In this document: one piece after another, positions 25,616 to 34,685 of the stretch
Numbering within the stretch: position 1 is the stretch's first letter
Layout: each line of letters opens with the position of its first letter
Assembly: GCF_014653695.1 (NCBI RefSeq)
Contig: NZ_BNAR01000004.1
Span: forward strand, 514,645 to 578,644
Source: Lentzea cavernae
GTDB lineage: Bacteria > Actinomycetota > Actinomycetes > Mycobacteriales > Pseudonocardiaceae
Reading direction: 5' to 3'
DNA length: 64,000 bases
Translations under genes and position numbers: made by a program
The notes under the pieces: generated by a model
Seen by the model: the letters and a program-made list of their open reading frames with translations, nothing else
What the model was told of the DNA's origin: nothing
Databases searched by the model: none

Positions 25616-26644
25616 TCACGCGGGGACGCGGCCGCCGCCCGCGAAGTCCCACACCCAGTCCGGGTACGGCCTCGCGCCCCTGCTCACCGCGTCGAGCCGG
25701 GCGAGGTCCTCGGCGGTCAGCTCGAGTTCCGCGGCGGCCGCGCTGTCCGCGATCTGATCAGGGCGCTTCGCCCCGACGACGACGCTGGTGACGCCCGGCT
25801 GCGCCAGGACCCACGCCAGTGCGACCTGCGCGGGGCTCACCTCGTGCCGTCCGGCGACGGCGCGCACCACGTCGACGACGTCCCACGCGGTCGAGTGGTC
25901 CACGGGAGGGAAGTCCGGGTAGTTCTCCGCCGAGCGGCGCGACCCCGCCTCGCTCGACCCGGTCCTGTCGTACTTGCCGGACAGGATCCCGCCCGCCAGC
26001 GGCGCCCACACGAGCAGGGACACGGCCTGGTCCACGGCGAGCGGCGCGATCTCCCGTTCGACGTCGCGGCCCAGCAGCGAGTAGTAGGACTGGGAGGCGA
26101 CGAACCGCGCCCACCCGTGCCGATCGGACAGCCCCAGCGCCTTCATCAGCTGCCAGGCGGCCAGGTTCGAACACCCGATGTAGCGCACCTTGCCCTGCCG
26201 GACCACGTCGTCGAGCGCGGCGAGCGTCTCGTGGATCGGCGTCACCGGGTCGAAGCTGTGCAGCTGGTACAGGTCGACGTGGCCGGTGCCGAGCCGGCGC
26301 AGGCTGTCCTCGAGGGCGCGGACGAGGTGCAGGCGCGAGGCACCGACGCGGTTCGGGCCCTCCCCGACGCGGGCGCTGAACTTCGTCGCGAGGACGACGT
26401 CGTCACGGCGGGCGCCGAGCGCCTTGCCGAGCAGGACCTCGGACTCGCCGCCGGAGTACACGTCCGCGGTGTCCACGAGGGTGATGCCGTCGTCGAGGGC
26501 GCGTCCGACCACGGCGTCCGCGGCGGCCTGGTCGAGGCCGCCCAGGGCGTCGCCGAGCGCGGTGCCCGCCCCGCCGAAGGTCATGGTGCCGAGGCTGACG
26601 GTGGAGACGTGGACGCCGGTGTTGCCGAGCATGCGGTATTTCAT
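25616..26644 (-). CDS. Aldo/keto reductase
   Basis: A 342-residue NADPH-dependent oxidoreductase with the (beta/alpha)8 fold. The catalytic tetrad is seen as Asp and Tyr in VDTADVYSGGESE, Lys in LATKFS and His in LYQLHSFD. The C-terminal QPGVTSVVVGAKRPDQI supplies the NADPH 2'-phosphate site. It belongs to the YccK/YajO-like group that reduces carbonyl compounds; the substrate is unknown. ATG 26644 opens MKYRMLGNTG, the usual first strand. It is divergent from an AraC-family gene (start 26731), which is a common regulator-reductase pairing. Confidence 0.92.
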   Translation of the reverse strand: MKYRMLGNTGVHVSTVSLGTMTFGGAGTALGDALGGLDQAAADAVVGRALDDGITLVDTADVYSGGESEVLLGKALGARRDDVVLATKFSARVGEGPNRVGASRLHLVRALEDSLRRLGTGHVDLYQLHSFDPVTPIHETLAALDDVVRQGKVRYIGCSNLAAWQLMKALGLSDRHGWARFVASQSYYSLLGRDVEREIAPLAVDQAVSLLVWAPLAGGILSGKYDRTGSSEAGSRRSAENYPDFPPVDHSTAWDVVDVVRAVAGRHEVSPAQVALAWVLAQPGVTSVVVGAKRPDQIADSAAAAELELTAEDLARLDAVSRGARPYPDWVWDFAGGGRVPA

Positions 26645-26718
26645 GAACACCACGCTAAGCCGCTTTGGCTGGCTTTTCAGTACTAGGAACACCGGGTTTT
26701 GTGCTTGATGCTCCAGGC

Positions 26719-26724
26719 TATGAT
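26719..26724 (+). promoter_or_regulatory. Possible -10 box TATGAT of a leaderless araC-type transcript
   Basis: TATGAT ends six bases before the GTG at 26731. With no ribosome site in the six-base spacer (CGGCTG), the message probably starts at the GTG. This supports the choice of that start over ATG codons upstream. Confidence 0.4.
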
Positions 26725-26730
26725 CGGCTG

Positions 26731-27660
26731 GTGGACCCGCTCTCGGATATTCTCTCGATGGTCGCCGTCGAGGCGGCCGTCACGTCGCGCCTGGACGCGT
26801 CGGGGCGGTGGGGCCTGCGGTTCTCGGGCACCTCGCACGCCAAGTTCGGCGTGGTGCACCGGGGTGGGTGCTGGATCGCCACCGAGACCTCCGCACCGGT
26901 GCGGCTGGGCGCGGGCGACTGCTACCTGCTCGTCGCGGGCGGGCCGTACACGATGGCGGGCGCACCCGACCTCGCCGCGCACGAGTTCGACTCGGCGTCC
27001 GCGAGGTTCACCGCGGACGCCGTCGACGGTCACCTCCGGCTGGGCGGCGGCGAGGCCGAGGCGGTCATCACCGGCGGCAGGTTCGTGCTCGACCCCGACC
27101 ACGCTGCCCTGCTCCTCGACCTCGTGCCGCCGGTGCTCCCGATCCCGTCCTCGGAGGTCCCCGCGCCCGCCCTGCAGGCAGCCATGGACCTGCTGATCGC
27201 CGAGACCGCCGCCGGCACTCCACTGCCAGGCGCCGACCTCGTTCGGAACCACCTGGCGCACATCGTTCTCGTGCAGGCGTTCAGGTCCTACGTGGAGGTT
27301 GCCGAACGTCCCGGCGGCTGGCTCTCCGCACTGAAGGATCCGCAACTCGCTCCCGCGTTGCGGGCGGTGCACGCCGAGCCCGGCCACCCCTGGACGGTTC
27401 CCGAACTGGCGCAGCGGGTCCACCTCGCACGCTCCACCTTCGCCACGCGCTTCCGCGACGCGGTCGGCGTCCCGCCACTCGAATACCTGCTCCGCCTGCG
27501 CATGCGGCACGCCGTCCGCCTCCTGCGCGGCCACGACGTCTCGGTGACGGAGGTCGGCCGCCGGCTCGGTTATGCCTCGCACAGCTCGTTCTCGCACGCG
27601 TTCACCCGCGTGATGGGCGTGCCGCCGGGCCAGTTCCGGCACACCGCGGGTGACGCGTAG
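26731..27660 (+). CDS. AraC family regulator with cupin_6 sensory domain
   Basis: A 309-residue regulator starting VDPLSDILSMV, the usual opening of this group. The N-terminal half is the cupin_6 ligand-binding domain (HAKFGVVHRGGCWI, LGAGDCYLLVAGGPYTM). The C-terminal HTH pair is VPELAQRVHLARSTFATRF and VSVTEVGRRLGYASHSSFSHAF. Such proteins commonly control the divergent aldo/keto reductase or a short-chain dehydrogenase. The frame could extend upstream to 26665, but the TATGAT at 26719 argues for GTG 26731. It ends 7 bases before the stop of the convergent GNAT gene. Confidence 0.9.
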   Translation: MDPLSDILSMVAVEAAVTSRLDASGRWGLRFSGTSHAKFGVVHRGGCWIATETSAPVRLGAGDCYLLVAGGPYTMAGAPDLAAHEFDSASARFTADAVDGHLRLGGGEAEAVITGGRFVLDPDHAALLLDLVPPVLPIPSSEVPAPALQAAMDLLIAETAAGTPLPGADLVRNHLAHIVLVQAFRSYVEVAERPGGWLSALKDPQLAPALRAVHAEPGHPWTVPELAQRVHLARSTFATRFRDAVGVPPLEYLLRLRMRHAVRLLRGHDVSVTEVGRRLGYASHSSFSHAFTRVMGVPPGQFRHTAGDA

Positions 27661-27667
27661 GCGTTTC

Positions 27668-28414
27668 TCAGCGCCACACGGTGCGCGTGTGGGTCATCTC
27701 GAATCCCAGTCGCGTCAGGTTCTTGTGGCTCACCGAACCGGACGCCGCCGTGACGACCACAAGGTCGCTGTCCGCGGCGGCGTCGGCGAGGCGCCGGGCG
27801 ACCAGGGCGGCCTGACACCCCCTGCGCCGGAACTCCGGCACGGTGGCGGCACCGGCGAGCAGACTCGTTCCCCCGTGGGTGAACAACGCCGCCGCGGCCG
27901 CCGGGCGTCCGTCCACGAAGGCCAGATACCGCCGCAATCCCGGCGTGGCCTGCTCGATCGCCAGCATGGTCCGGAACGCCGTGGCGTCGGGCCCGACCTC
28001 GTAGCCCGCCAGCAGGACGTCCAGGTGTTCCCCGGCCACCTCGTCGACCTGCACGGCGCCCAGGCCGTCACCGCCCGGCCTCCTGTGCAACGCCGCGGTG
28101 GGAGCGGTGGGCGCCAGACCCGCCGACCGCAACAGGCCGTGCAGGTCGTCCGACGAGTCGCCCTCCCACACCTCGACGGCGGCCCGCACGCCCGCCTCCG
28201 CGTAGAAGGCCTCGACGGCGGGCAGGTGCACCGCGTCGGCGAGGGTGAAACCCCGGGCCTTGTTGTAGGGGACGTGGTTCGGCAACGCGGGCACCCTGGA
28301 CACCACCGCGCCACCGATCCGGCGCAACTCCGCCCCGGCGAAGATGCGGGCGGCCGCCGCGAAGTCGAGCTCGGCCTTGGCGGTGAGCACGGCCTCGGCC
28401 CTGGTGACGGTCAC
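27668..28414 (-). CDS. GNAT family N-acetyltransferase
   Basis: A 248-residue protein with the acetyltransferase core in its C-terminal half. GAATVPEFRRRGCQAALVARRLADAA gives the acetyl-CoA pyrophosphate loop (R-R-x-G-x-x), and SVSHKNLTRLGFEM the last strand and helix. The N-terminal half (residues 1-120) is a degenerate GNAT-like or substrate domain (NHVPYNKARGF). The acceptor is unknown. It starts at GTG 28414; a TACCGT box on the minus strand at 28422-28427 lies seven bases before it. It is divergent from the HD-LuxR gene with 53 bp between starts. Confidence 0.82.
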   Translation of the reverse strand: MTVTRAEAVLTAKAELDFAAAARIFAGAELRRIGGAVVSRVPALPNHVPYNKARGFTLADAVHLPAVEAFYAEAGVRAAVEVWEGDSSDDLHGLLRSAGLAPTAPTAALHRRPGGDGLGAVQVDEVAGEHLDVLLAGYEVGPDATAFRTMLAIEQATPGLRRYLAFVDGRPAAAAALFTHGGTSLLAGAATVPEFRRRGCQAALVARRLADAAADSDLVVVTAASGSVSHKNLTRLGFEMTHTRTVWR

Positions 28415-28421
28415 CCGGCCG

Positions 28422-28427
28422 ACGGTA
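28422..28427 (-). promoter_or_regulatory. Possible -10 box of a leaderless GNAT transcript
   Basis: TACCGT on the minus strand ends seven bases before GTG 28414. There is no Shine-Dalgarno sequence. Confidence 0.3.
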
Positions 28428-28455
28428 GTGCCTCGGCCGGGGCTCGTGGCGGGGC

Positions 28456-28461
28456 TACGCT
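28456..28461 (+). promoter_or_regulatory. Possible -10 box of a leaderless HD-LuxR transcript
   Basis: TACGCT ends six bases before GTG 28468. The spacer TCGCCG offers no ribosome-binding sequence. Confidence 0.3.
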
Positions 28462-28467
28462 TCGCCG

Positions 28468-30009
28468 GTGGAGTCTGCGGACAGGGACGCCGGGATCGGC
28501 CTGGCCGAGCTGCTGGCGGCGTTCTCGCTGGCCACGGACCTCGGGCTGGGTCAGCCGATGGAGCACGTGCTCCGGTCGTGGCGGATCGCGGAGCGGCTCG
28601 CCGGGCACATGGGCCTGCCCGAGGATCAGCGGAGGTCGTTGTTCCCCGTCTCGATGCTCGGCTGGGTCGGCTGCGTCGCGGACTCCCCGGAGGTCGCCGC
28701 GTCGTTCGGTGACGACATCGCGTTCCGCGCGGACAGCTACGAGGTCGATCTCGCCGGACCGGCCGCGGTCGGGTTCTTCCTGCGCCGCGCCGGACGCGGC
28801 GGGCCGATGTGGCACCGGCTGCGGGTGGCGACGACGCTCCTGGCGACCGGCGGCCAGAACGTCGTGCAGGGCATGCGGTCGCACTGCACGACGACGTCGG
28901 CGCTGGCGGAGCGGCTCGGGCTCGGGCAGGACGTGGCGACGGCGTTGCGGCAGTTCTTCACCCGGTGGGACGGTCGTGGCGTGCCGCAGGGCGTGGGCGG
29001 CACGGACATCGCGCCGGCCATCCGGCTGCTGCACCTGGCCGACGTCGTCGAGGTGCGGTACCGGACCGGTGGCGTCGAGGGTGCGCTCGAGGTCGCCCGA
29101 GCACGGCGTGGCCGCCAGTTCGCGCCCGACGTGGTCGACGCGTTCGTCGCGCACGCACCCGACGTGCTGACCAACGCCGGGATCGACCCGCTCACGGCGC
29201 CGCGCCGCCCTCTGACGGAGGGCGAGCTCGACACGGCCCTGGAGGCGCTGGCCGACTTCACGGACCTGCGCTGCGCCTCACGTGCCGGGCACTCCCGCGG
29301 TGTCGCGGACCTCGCCGGTGCGGCTGCCCGGTCGATGGGCCTGCCCGCCGCGGACGTCGTCGCCACCCGCCGAGCCGGTCTGCTGCACGACATCGGGCTG
29401 CACGGCGTACCGGTCACCGTGCTGGACCAGCCGGGACCGCTGTCGGCCACCGACTGGGAGCGCGTCCGGCTCAGTTCGTACTACACCGAGCGCGTCCTGG
29501 CCCGTCCGGCGGCGCTGGCGAAGCCGGGCGCGATCGCGGCGATGGCGCACGAGCGCATGGACGGCAGCGGCTACCACCGCGGCCTGTCCGGCGCGTCCGT
29601 GCCGATGACCGGGCGCGTGCTGGCCGCGGCGTGCGCCTACCGGGCGATGCTCGAGCCGAGGGCGCACAGGGCGGCGTTGACCGACAAGCAGGCCGTCGGC
29701 GCCATCAGGGACGCGATCCGGTCCGGCGCGCTCGACGGTGACGCGGCCGAGGCCGTCCTCGCCGCCGCGGGCAACGGCGGCAGGCGGCGGGTGTCGGGTC
29801 CGGCCGGCCTCACGCCGCGGGAGGTCGAGGTGCTGGTCCTGATCTCCCGCGGCGCGCAGACCGGTGAGGTCGCCGAGCGGCTGGGGATCTCCCGCAGGAC
29901 CGCGGGCACGCACATCGAGCGGATCTACACCAAGACCGGGGCGTCGTCCCGCGCGACCGCGACGCTGTTCGCGCTGCGCAACGGCCTGCTCGACCCGCTC
30001 GATCTGTAG
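28468..30009 (+). CDS. HD-domain phosphohydrolase fused to a LuxR DNA-binding domain
   Basis: A 513-residue regulator. The N-terminal 200 residues look like a degenerate HD domain (MEHVLRSWRIAERLAGHMGL, FTRWDGRGVPQG). A second HD domain is intact at about 270-400: AGHSRGVADLA, GLLHDIGLHGVP and AHERMDGSGYH. This resembles HD-GYP cyclic-di-GMP phosphodiesterases, but the GYP triplet is changed to GYH. A LuxR helix-turn-helix closes the protein (LTPREVEVLVLISRGAQTGE, RLGISRRTAGTHIERIYTKTG). It may couple hydrolysis or binding of a nucleotide signal to transcription. It precedes a DsrE-family gene by 71 bases, a likely target or partner. Confidence 0.85.
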   Translation: MESADRDAGIGLAELLAAFSLATDLGLGQPMEHVLRSWRIAERLAGHMGLPEDQRRSLFPVSMLGWVGCVADSPEVAASFGDDIAFRADSYEVDLAGPAAVGFFLRRAGRGGPMWHRLRVATTLLATGGQNVVQGMRSHCTTTSALAERLGLGQDVATALRQFFTRWDGRGVPQGVGGTDIAPAIRLLHLADVVEVRYRTGGVEGALEVARARRGRQFAPDVVDAFVAHAPDVLTNAGIDPLTAPRRPLTEGELDTALEALADFTDLRCASRAGHSRGVADLAGAAARSMGLPAADVVATRRAGLLHDIGLHGVPVTVLDQPGPLSATDWERVRLSSYYTERVLARPAALAKPGAIAAMAHERMDGSGYHRGLSGASVPMTGRVLAAACAYRAMLEPRAHRAALTDKQAVGAIRDAIRSGALDGDAAEAVLAAAGNGGRRRVSGPAGLTPREVEVLVLISRGAQTGEVAERLGISRRTAGTHIERIYTKTGASSRATATLFALRNGLLDPLDL

Positions 30010-30080
30010 GGAGAACGCCCGACGACACGGGCTCGTCCCGCTCCTAACGTCGGAGCTCCCCGACGAAAGAGGAGCAGACC

Positions 30081-30446
30081 ATGCCGAACAAAGCCGTCAT
30101 CAGCCTGGCGACGGGACTCGAGGACCCCGAGAAGGTGACCGTCGCCTTCCTCGTCGCGGTCGGCGCCGCCGAGACCGGCCGCGACACGCTGATGTTCCTG
30201 TCCAAGGAGGCGGTGCGCCTCTCCCTGACCGGCACCGCCACGGGCACCGCGTGCGACGGCTGCCCACCGCTGGCCGACCTGCTCCAGCGCTACGAGGCGG
30301 CGGGCGGGCGCTACTACGTCTGCCCTCTCTGCTTCAACGCCAAGCACCTCGACACCGACGACCTCATCTCCGGTGCCGAACTGAACGGCACCGTCCCGTT
30401 GTGGAAGTGGATCGGCGACGAGGCCGCGACCACGTTCAGCTACTGA
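30081..30446 (+). CDS. DsrE family protein
   Basis: A 121-residue protein of the DsrE/DsrF-like fold. It has a strong ribosome site (AAAGAGGAG) before ATG 30081. MPNKAVISLATGLEDPEKVTVAF and TLMFLSKEAVRLSLTGTA are the usual strand-helix units. Two CxxC pairs are present, CDGC near residue 58 and CPLC near residue 80. Family members handle sulfur or act as small redox proteins; a role here is inference. It lies just downstream of the HD-LuxR gene and is followed by a perfect hairpin. Confidence 0.82.
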   Translation: MPNKAVISLATGLEDPEKVTVAFLVAVGAAETGRDTLMFLSKEAVRLSLTGTATGTACDGCPPLADLLQRYEAAGGRYYVCPLCFNAKHLDTDDLISGAELNGTVPLWKWIGDEAATTFSY

Positions 30447-30450
30447 GGTC

Positions 30451-30482
30451 GCTGCGGGCGACCAGCGCCGGCCGCCCGCAGC
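30451..30482. terminator. Bidirectional hairpin between convergent genes
   Basis: Arms GCTGCGGGCG (30451-30460) and CGCCCGCAGC (30473-30482) are perfect complements around a 12-base loop. The hairpin fills the 43-bp gap between dsrE and the convergent glycosidase gene. There is no T-tract, which is normal in high-GC actinobacteria. Confidence 0.7.
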
Positions 30483-30489
30483 TCGCCGC

Positions 30490-33297
30490 CTAGTAGATCT
30501 TCACCTCCGTCAGCCCCGTCCGGAAGCCACCGGCGTGCGTCATCACGACGCGGAGCCGCTGCGTGCTGACCGGGGTGAACTGGACGACGTTGTAGTTGGC
30601 ACGCGGCGCGGCCGGTGTGCGGGCCTGGCCGCCCACGTCCGCCCACGCGCTCCCGTTCCAGTGCTGGACCTGGTACGACGCGGGCGCCCGGTAGCGGTTG
30701 GCCGCGCGGTCGTCGCGGAAGTACAGCCGTACCTCGCTGATCTGGCGCTGCTGCCCGAGGTTCAGCTCGTACCAGTCGGTCGCGTTCGGCGAGCCGGAGC
30801 TGCCCCAGATCGGTTCGTTGATCGGGAAACCGTCCACGGCGGCGCCGGCCGACGTCCCGGACGCCGTGTAGGACGCCGACGCGCCCTGCGCCACGTTCGG
30901 CCGCGACGAGGTCAGGTCGACACCGGCCTTGGCGAACACGTCCACCATCCGCGTGCTGTTCTGCACGACGTCCCGCGGAGCGCGGACACCGGGGATCGCC
31001 GTCTGGTAGGTCACCGATCCGCCCGAGGGCAGCGTGACCGAGCCGGTAGCCGGGTCGTAGAGCACGCGGGTCAGCCGGTCGGCGGTGAACGCGCGGGTGC
31101 CGTTCAGGTACACCGAATAGCCTTGCGGGACACCGTTGTACCGGGTCACGCCGTCGGACGGGTCGTCCCACACCACGCTCAGGTCGGCGTTGCGGTGGCG
31201 CAGGTTGTTGACCGCGAAGTGCGACCAGCCGATGGCGATCGGCGACAGCTCGATCAGCCCGTCGGTGCGCGGCCGCAGCCCGGCGACGTCCTCCACGACG
31301 GTCCAGTTGCCGCTGCCGAGGACGTTGTGGTGGATCCACGACCGGTACTGGATGCCGCTGCCGTTCCAGTCCGCCCAGAACTCGTTGGCGTCCGGCCACT
31401 GCGTGTTGCCGCCGACGTACTGCGCCCAGGTATTCCAGTAGAGCAGCTTCTTGTAGTCCTCCGCGGTCATCCACTGGTTCGGGTAGTTGCGCAGCACCGA
31501 GGAGTAGAGGCGGAACTGCACCGTCGAGTTGATCGTGGAGAAGTTGTTCGAGCCGGGGTGGCCGGCCGCCGCCGCTGCCGCCTTGTCGCGCTGGTTGGCC
31601 GTGTAGAACGGGAACACCGGGTACTCGGCCGCGTCGGCGAACAGGCGCAGCGCCTGCTTGTACTGGTCGGTGTTCGGCATCAGGCCGACCGAGAACGGGT
31701 AGTAGTTGTTGATCTCCTTCCACGGGACGTGCGTGTTCGTGGCGACGTGCTTGTGCTCCAGCAGCTGCCGGGACGGGTTCCACAGGGTGTTCACCACGCC
31801 GGAACGGATCCGGTCGGCCAGCGCCTGCATCTCCGCGGCCTTGGCGGTGTTGCCGGCCAGGGCGTAGGCCTGTTGTGCGGCAACGGCTCCGCTCCACACG
31901 TACGCCGTCTCCGCGCGGTCGAGCCGGCCTGCCCGCCAGTCGAACGACACCGCGTCGGCGTCGTTGCCGGTGAGCGCGCCCCAGTCGTACTCGATGACCC
32001 CGTTGTTGTTGGTGTCGTAGAACGAGAGCTGGCCCTTTGCGTCGCCTTCCGCGTACTTGGCCAGCAGGGCCGCGATCGACGGCTGGCCGCCGTGGACCTG
32101 GTAGCTGCGCCACGCGGCCTCGGAGATGTACTGGGTGTAGGAGTTGGACCAGTTCTCCGGATCTCCGGGGTTGTCCAGGAACCGACCGCCCTTGGACGTC
32201 TGCCCCGCCGAGAGCCAGGGCCCGTAGGAGAAGACGGGATCGCGCAGGTACTTGAGGTCGTCGATGTGCATCGGCTGGGTCAGCACGATCGCGTTGTTGT
32301 AGCCGGTGGCGCCCTCGACGGAGACCGGGAACTGGTAGTCCTGGCCGGGGATGTCGACGTCGAGGTGGTTGAAGCGCATGAGCCACCAGCGGTAGTAGAC
32401 GTTCTTCTTGATCGCCGGGTCGGGCACGTCGATGTAGGGGATGTTGTCGGCCCACCACCGGTTGTAGGCGCGCACGTGGGTGGCGAACGCCGTCTGGGGC
32501 GTGTACCCGCGGTAGGACTGGTACTCCGTCGAGGACGCGGGGATCTCGCTCGTCAGGAAGCCCATGGCGACCTTGGTGGTGACGCTCTGCCCGACGCCCA
32601 GGGTGATCGTCCTGTCCAGTCCGCCGCTGGCGACCGCGAACCCGTCGCCGGACAGTCGCGGCTGGATCGTGGTGAGGTTGTTCTTCACCTGCCTGCTGCC
32701 GGTCAGCTCGGTGCCGCTCGCGGTCGTCGCGTACGGCGAGGTGGCCCGCATCCGCAGCGTCGCCGGCGCGCTGCCCGTGTTCAGGACCACCAGGTTCGTC
32801 ACCGCCACGTTGTTGTGCGTGATGAACTTGGTCATCTCGACCCGGACCGCACCGCTGGCGAAGACGCTCTTGTAGTGGCTGGGTTTCTGCACCCGCGAGG
32901 AGACCAGCTCGGTGAACGTGCCGGGCGACAGCGCCACCGAGTAGGCGTTCTGGCCGCTGATGTCGTCCCAGTAGGCCGACCTGCCGCCGAACCCGATCAC
33001 CGCCGGGTTGTGGGTGTACATGAACAGGCCGCGCCCGCGGGTCATCAGGAAGTTGCCCGCCGGGTCGTTGCCCGGCCGGGCCAGCAGGCGGTCCATCCAG
33101 AAGTCGGTACCGCCGACCTCGGCGTCGTAGATCGCGTGCATCGTGCTGGCGGTGCTGTACCCGGCGGGCGGCGCGGGGATCGGCGGTCCGCTGAACGCGG
33201 GGTACCCGATCGTCTGCGCGGCCGAGGCCGGGGTCAGCGCGGCCGCGACCAGCACCACGGCCAGCGCGGGTGCCGTCAGGCGGCGAAGGCTTGCCAT
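30490..33297 (-). CDS. Secreted MGH1-like glycoside hydrolase with C-terminal F5/8 type C domain
   Basis: A 935-residue exported protein. ATG 33297 opens a signal peptide (MASLRRLTAPALAVVLVAAA, cut after PASA). The central part (about 270-720) is an (alpha/alpha)6 catalytic domain of the MGH1/GH63-like type, with RWWLMRFNHLDVDIPGQDY, GALTGNDADAVSFDW and NEFWADWNGSGIQYRSW. A C-terminal discoidin (F5/8 C) domain from about 815 (ATDWYELNLGQQRQISEVRLYF) should bind carbohydrate. It is the last gene of the eight-gene operon and starts 22 bases inside the end of the GH43 gene. The exact linkage cut is not readable from sequence; context favours an arabinose-containing glycan. Confidence 0.8.
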   Translation of the reverse strand: MASLRRLTAPALAVVLVAAALTPASAAQTIGYPAFSGPPIPAPPAGYSTASTMHAIYDAEVGGTDFWMDRLLARPGNDPAGNFLMTRGRGLFMYTHNPAVIGFGGRSAYWDDISGQNAYSVALSPGTFTELVSSRVQKPSHYKSVFASGAVRVEMTKFITHNNVAVTNLVVLNTGSAPATLRMRATSPYATTASGTELTGSRQVKNNLTTIQPRLSGDGFAVASGGLDRTITLGVGQSVTTKVAMGFLTSEIPASSTEYQSYRGYTPQTAFATHVRAYNRWWADNIPYIDVPDPAIKKNVYYRWWLMRFNHLDVDIPGQDYQFPVSVEGATGYNNAIVLTQPMHIDDLKYLRDPVFSYGPWLSAGQTSKGGRFLDNPGDPENWSNSYTQYISEAAWRSYQVHGGQPSIAALLAKYAEGDAKGQLSFYDTNNNGVIEYDWGALTGNDADAVSFDWRAGRLDRAETAYVWSGAVAAQQAYALAGNTAKAAEMQALADRIRSGVVNTLWNPSRQLLEHKHVATNTHVPWKEINNYYPFSVGLMPNTDQYKQALRLFADAAEYPVFPFYTANQRDKAAAAAAGHPGSNNFSTINSTVQFRLYSSVLRNYPNQWMTAEDYKKLLYWNTWAQYVGGNTQWPDANEFWADWNGSGIQYRSWIHHNVLGSGNWTVVEDVAGLRPRTDGLIELSPIAIGWSHFAVNNLRHRNADLSVVWDDPSDGVTRYNGVPQGYSVYLNGTRAFTADRLTRVLYDPATGSVTLPSGGSVTYQTAIPGVRAPRDVVQNSTRMVDVFAKAGVDLTSSRPNVAQGASASYTASGTSAGAAVDGFPINEPIWGSSGSPNATDWYELNLGQQRQISEVRLYFRDDRAANRYRAPASYQVQHWNGSAWADVGGQARTPAAPRANYNVVQFTPVSTQRLRVVMTHAGGFRTGLTEVKIY

Positions 33298-34676
33298 TCC
33301 AGGACTCCCGTCGAGAGGCCGGTCCTCGCGGTGAAGCTCAACCGCAACCGGGTCGTGGACACGGTGGTGAAACTGCTGGTGTTGAAGGTGTTCGCGGCCG
33401 TCCCGCAGGTACCGGGCAGGTCGGCGTAGGCGGTGCCGGTCCAGTACTGCAGGCGGCACGACGCGGGCAGGTCGATGCCCTGGTCGTCGTCGAACCAGTA
33501 GACGGCGCTGCGGTTGATCGACCGCGCGGACGGCCAGGTGTACTCGAGCCACTGCGTGCCCTGCTCGGGCCAGTTGCCGTACACGAGGTTCGAGCGGTCC
33601 GCCGAACTCGACGGGGTCGCACCGTTGTTGACCGCCGCGGTGGTCTCCCACGGCGACACGTACGAGGTGGAGACCGTGGCGGCCGGGGCGATGTTCGCAC
33701 CACCACCGGGGTTTGGCGGCGGACCGGCGGCCGTCTGGACCACGCGCTGCATCGTGCCGTCAGCGTTGAAGTACAACAGGTCCACGGCCACCGACCGGCG
33801 GAAGTTGCCACCGCCCGGCGCCTGGGCGTTGTGGTAGACCACGTACCACTGGCCGTTGAACTGCGCGACGCCCGCGTGGTTGGTGGTCGACGAGACCTGG
33901 CCGAGCACCACGCCCCGCTGCGTCCACGGTCCCATCGGGCTGGTCGCGGTCGCGTAGCGCTGGCAGGCGTAGCTGGACGACGTGACGCAACCGCCGGTGT
34001 CGTTGGCCGCGTACATCATGTAGTAGAGGCCGTTGCGCTTGAACAGGAACGGCGCCTCCCAGAAGTTCGTCAAGCCCTGGGGTGTCACGATCGGACCGTC
34101 CAGTTCGATCATGTTCGGCTTCAGCTTCGCCGCGCGCGGGGCCCAGTACCCGCCCCAGTACAGGTAGGCCTGGCCGTCGTCGTCGGTGAACACCGTCGGG
34201 TCGATGTTGAGCGCGGACGAGTTCGGGGTGCTGTCGCTGATCAGCGGCCCGCCCTTGGCGTCGGTGAACGGGCCGAGCGGGCTGTCGCCGACCGCGACGC
34301 CGATGTCCATCCACCCGGCGCCGTTGCCGTTGACCGAGGTGTACCAGTAGTAATTGCCGTTCCCGGGTTCCACCTCGCTCGCCCAGGCATCGGCGCCGGC
34401 CCAGCGGAACGTGCCGACGTTCGCCCTGGCGCCGTGGTCGGTCCAGGTGGCGGCGTCGGTGCTCGACAGCACGCGCCACTCGCGCATCTGGAAGTTCTGC
34501 TGGCCGGACGCGGCTTCGTCGCGGCCGGCGTGGACGTACATCGTGCCGCCGACGACCAGCGGGGCCGGGTCGGCGGTGTAGATCGAGGTGACGATCGGGT
34601 TGGCCGCGTGGGCGGGCGTTGCCACGACAACGCCCGCTACCAGCGTGATCGCGGCGCCCAGCAGGGTGGCGCGCAT
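33276..34676 (-). CDS. Secreted GH43 family glycosidase with C-terminal carbohydrate-binding region
   Basis: A 466-residue exported enzyme with a signal peptide ending at AHA-AN. The five-bladed GH43 propeller carries the catalytic base Asp in YTADPAPLVV, the pKa-setting Asp in LNIDPTVFTDDDGQAYLYWG and the acid Glu in TNFWEAPFLF. The last 130 residues (from GGGANIAPAATVSTSYVS) form a discoidin-like domain with a WLEYTWPSARSINRSAVYWF core. GH43 members typically cut alpha-L-arabinofuranosyl or xylosyl links. It lies 9 bases after the GH127-LamG gene, and its stop is overlapped by the next gene. Confidence 0.88.
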   Translation of the reverse strand: MRATLLGAAITLVAGVVVATPAHAANPIVTSIYTADPAPLVVGGTMYVHAGRDEAASGQQNFQMREWRVLSSTDAATWTDHGARANVGTFRWAGADAWASEVEPGNGNYYWYTSVNGNGAGWMDIGVAVGDSPLGPFTDAKGGPLISDSTPNSSALNIDPTVFTDDDGQAYLYWGGYWAPRAAKLKPNMIELDGPIVTPQGLTNFWEAPFLFKRNGLYYMMYAANDTGGCVTSSSYACQRYATATSPMGPWTQRGVVLGQVSSTTNHAGVAQFNGQWYVVYHNAQAPGGGNFRRSVAVDLLYFNADGTMQRVVQTAAGPPPNPGGGANIAPAATVSTSYVSPWETTAAVNNGATPSSSADRSNLVYGNWPEQGTQWLEYTWPSARSINRSAVYWFDDDQGIDLPASCRLQYWTGTAYADLPGTCGTAANTFNTSSFTTVSTTRLRLSFTARTGLSTGVLEWQAFAA

Positions 34677-34685
34677 CGATTCTCC

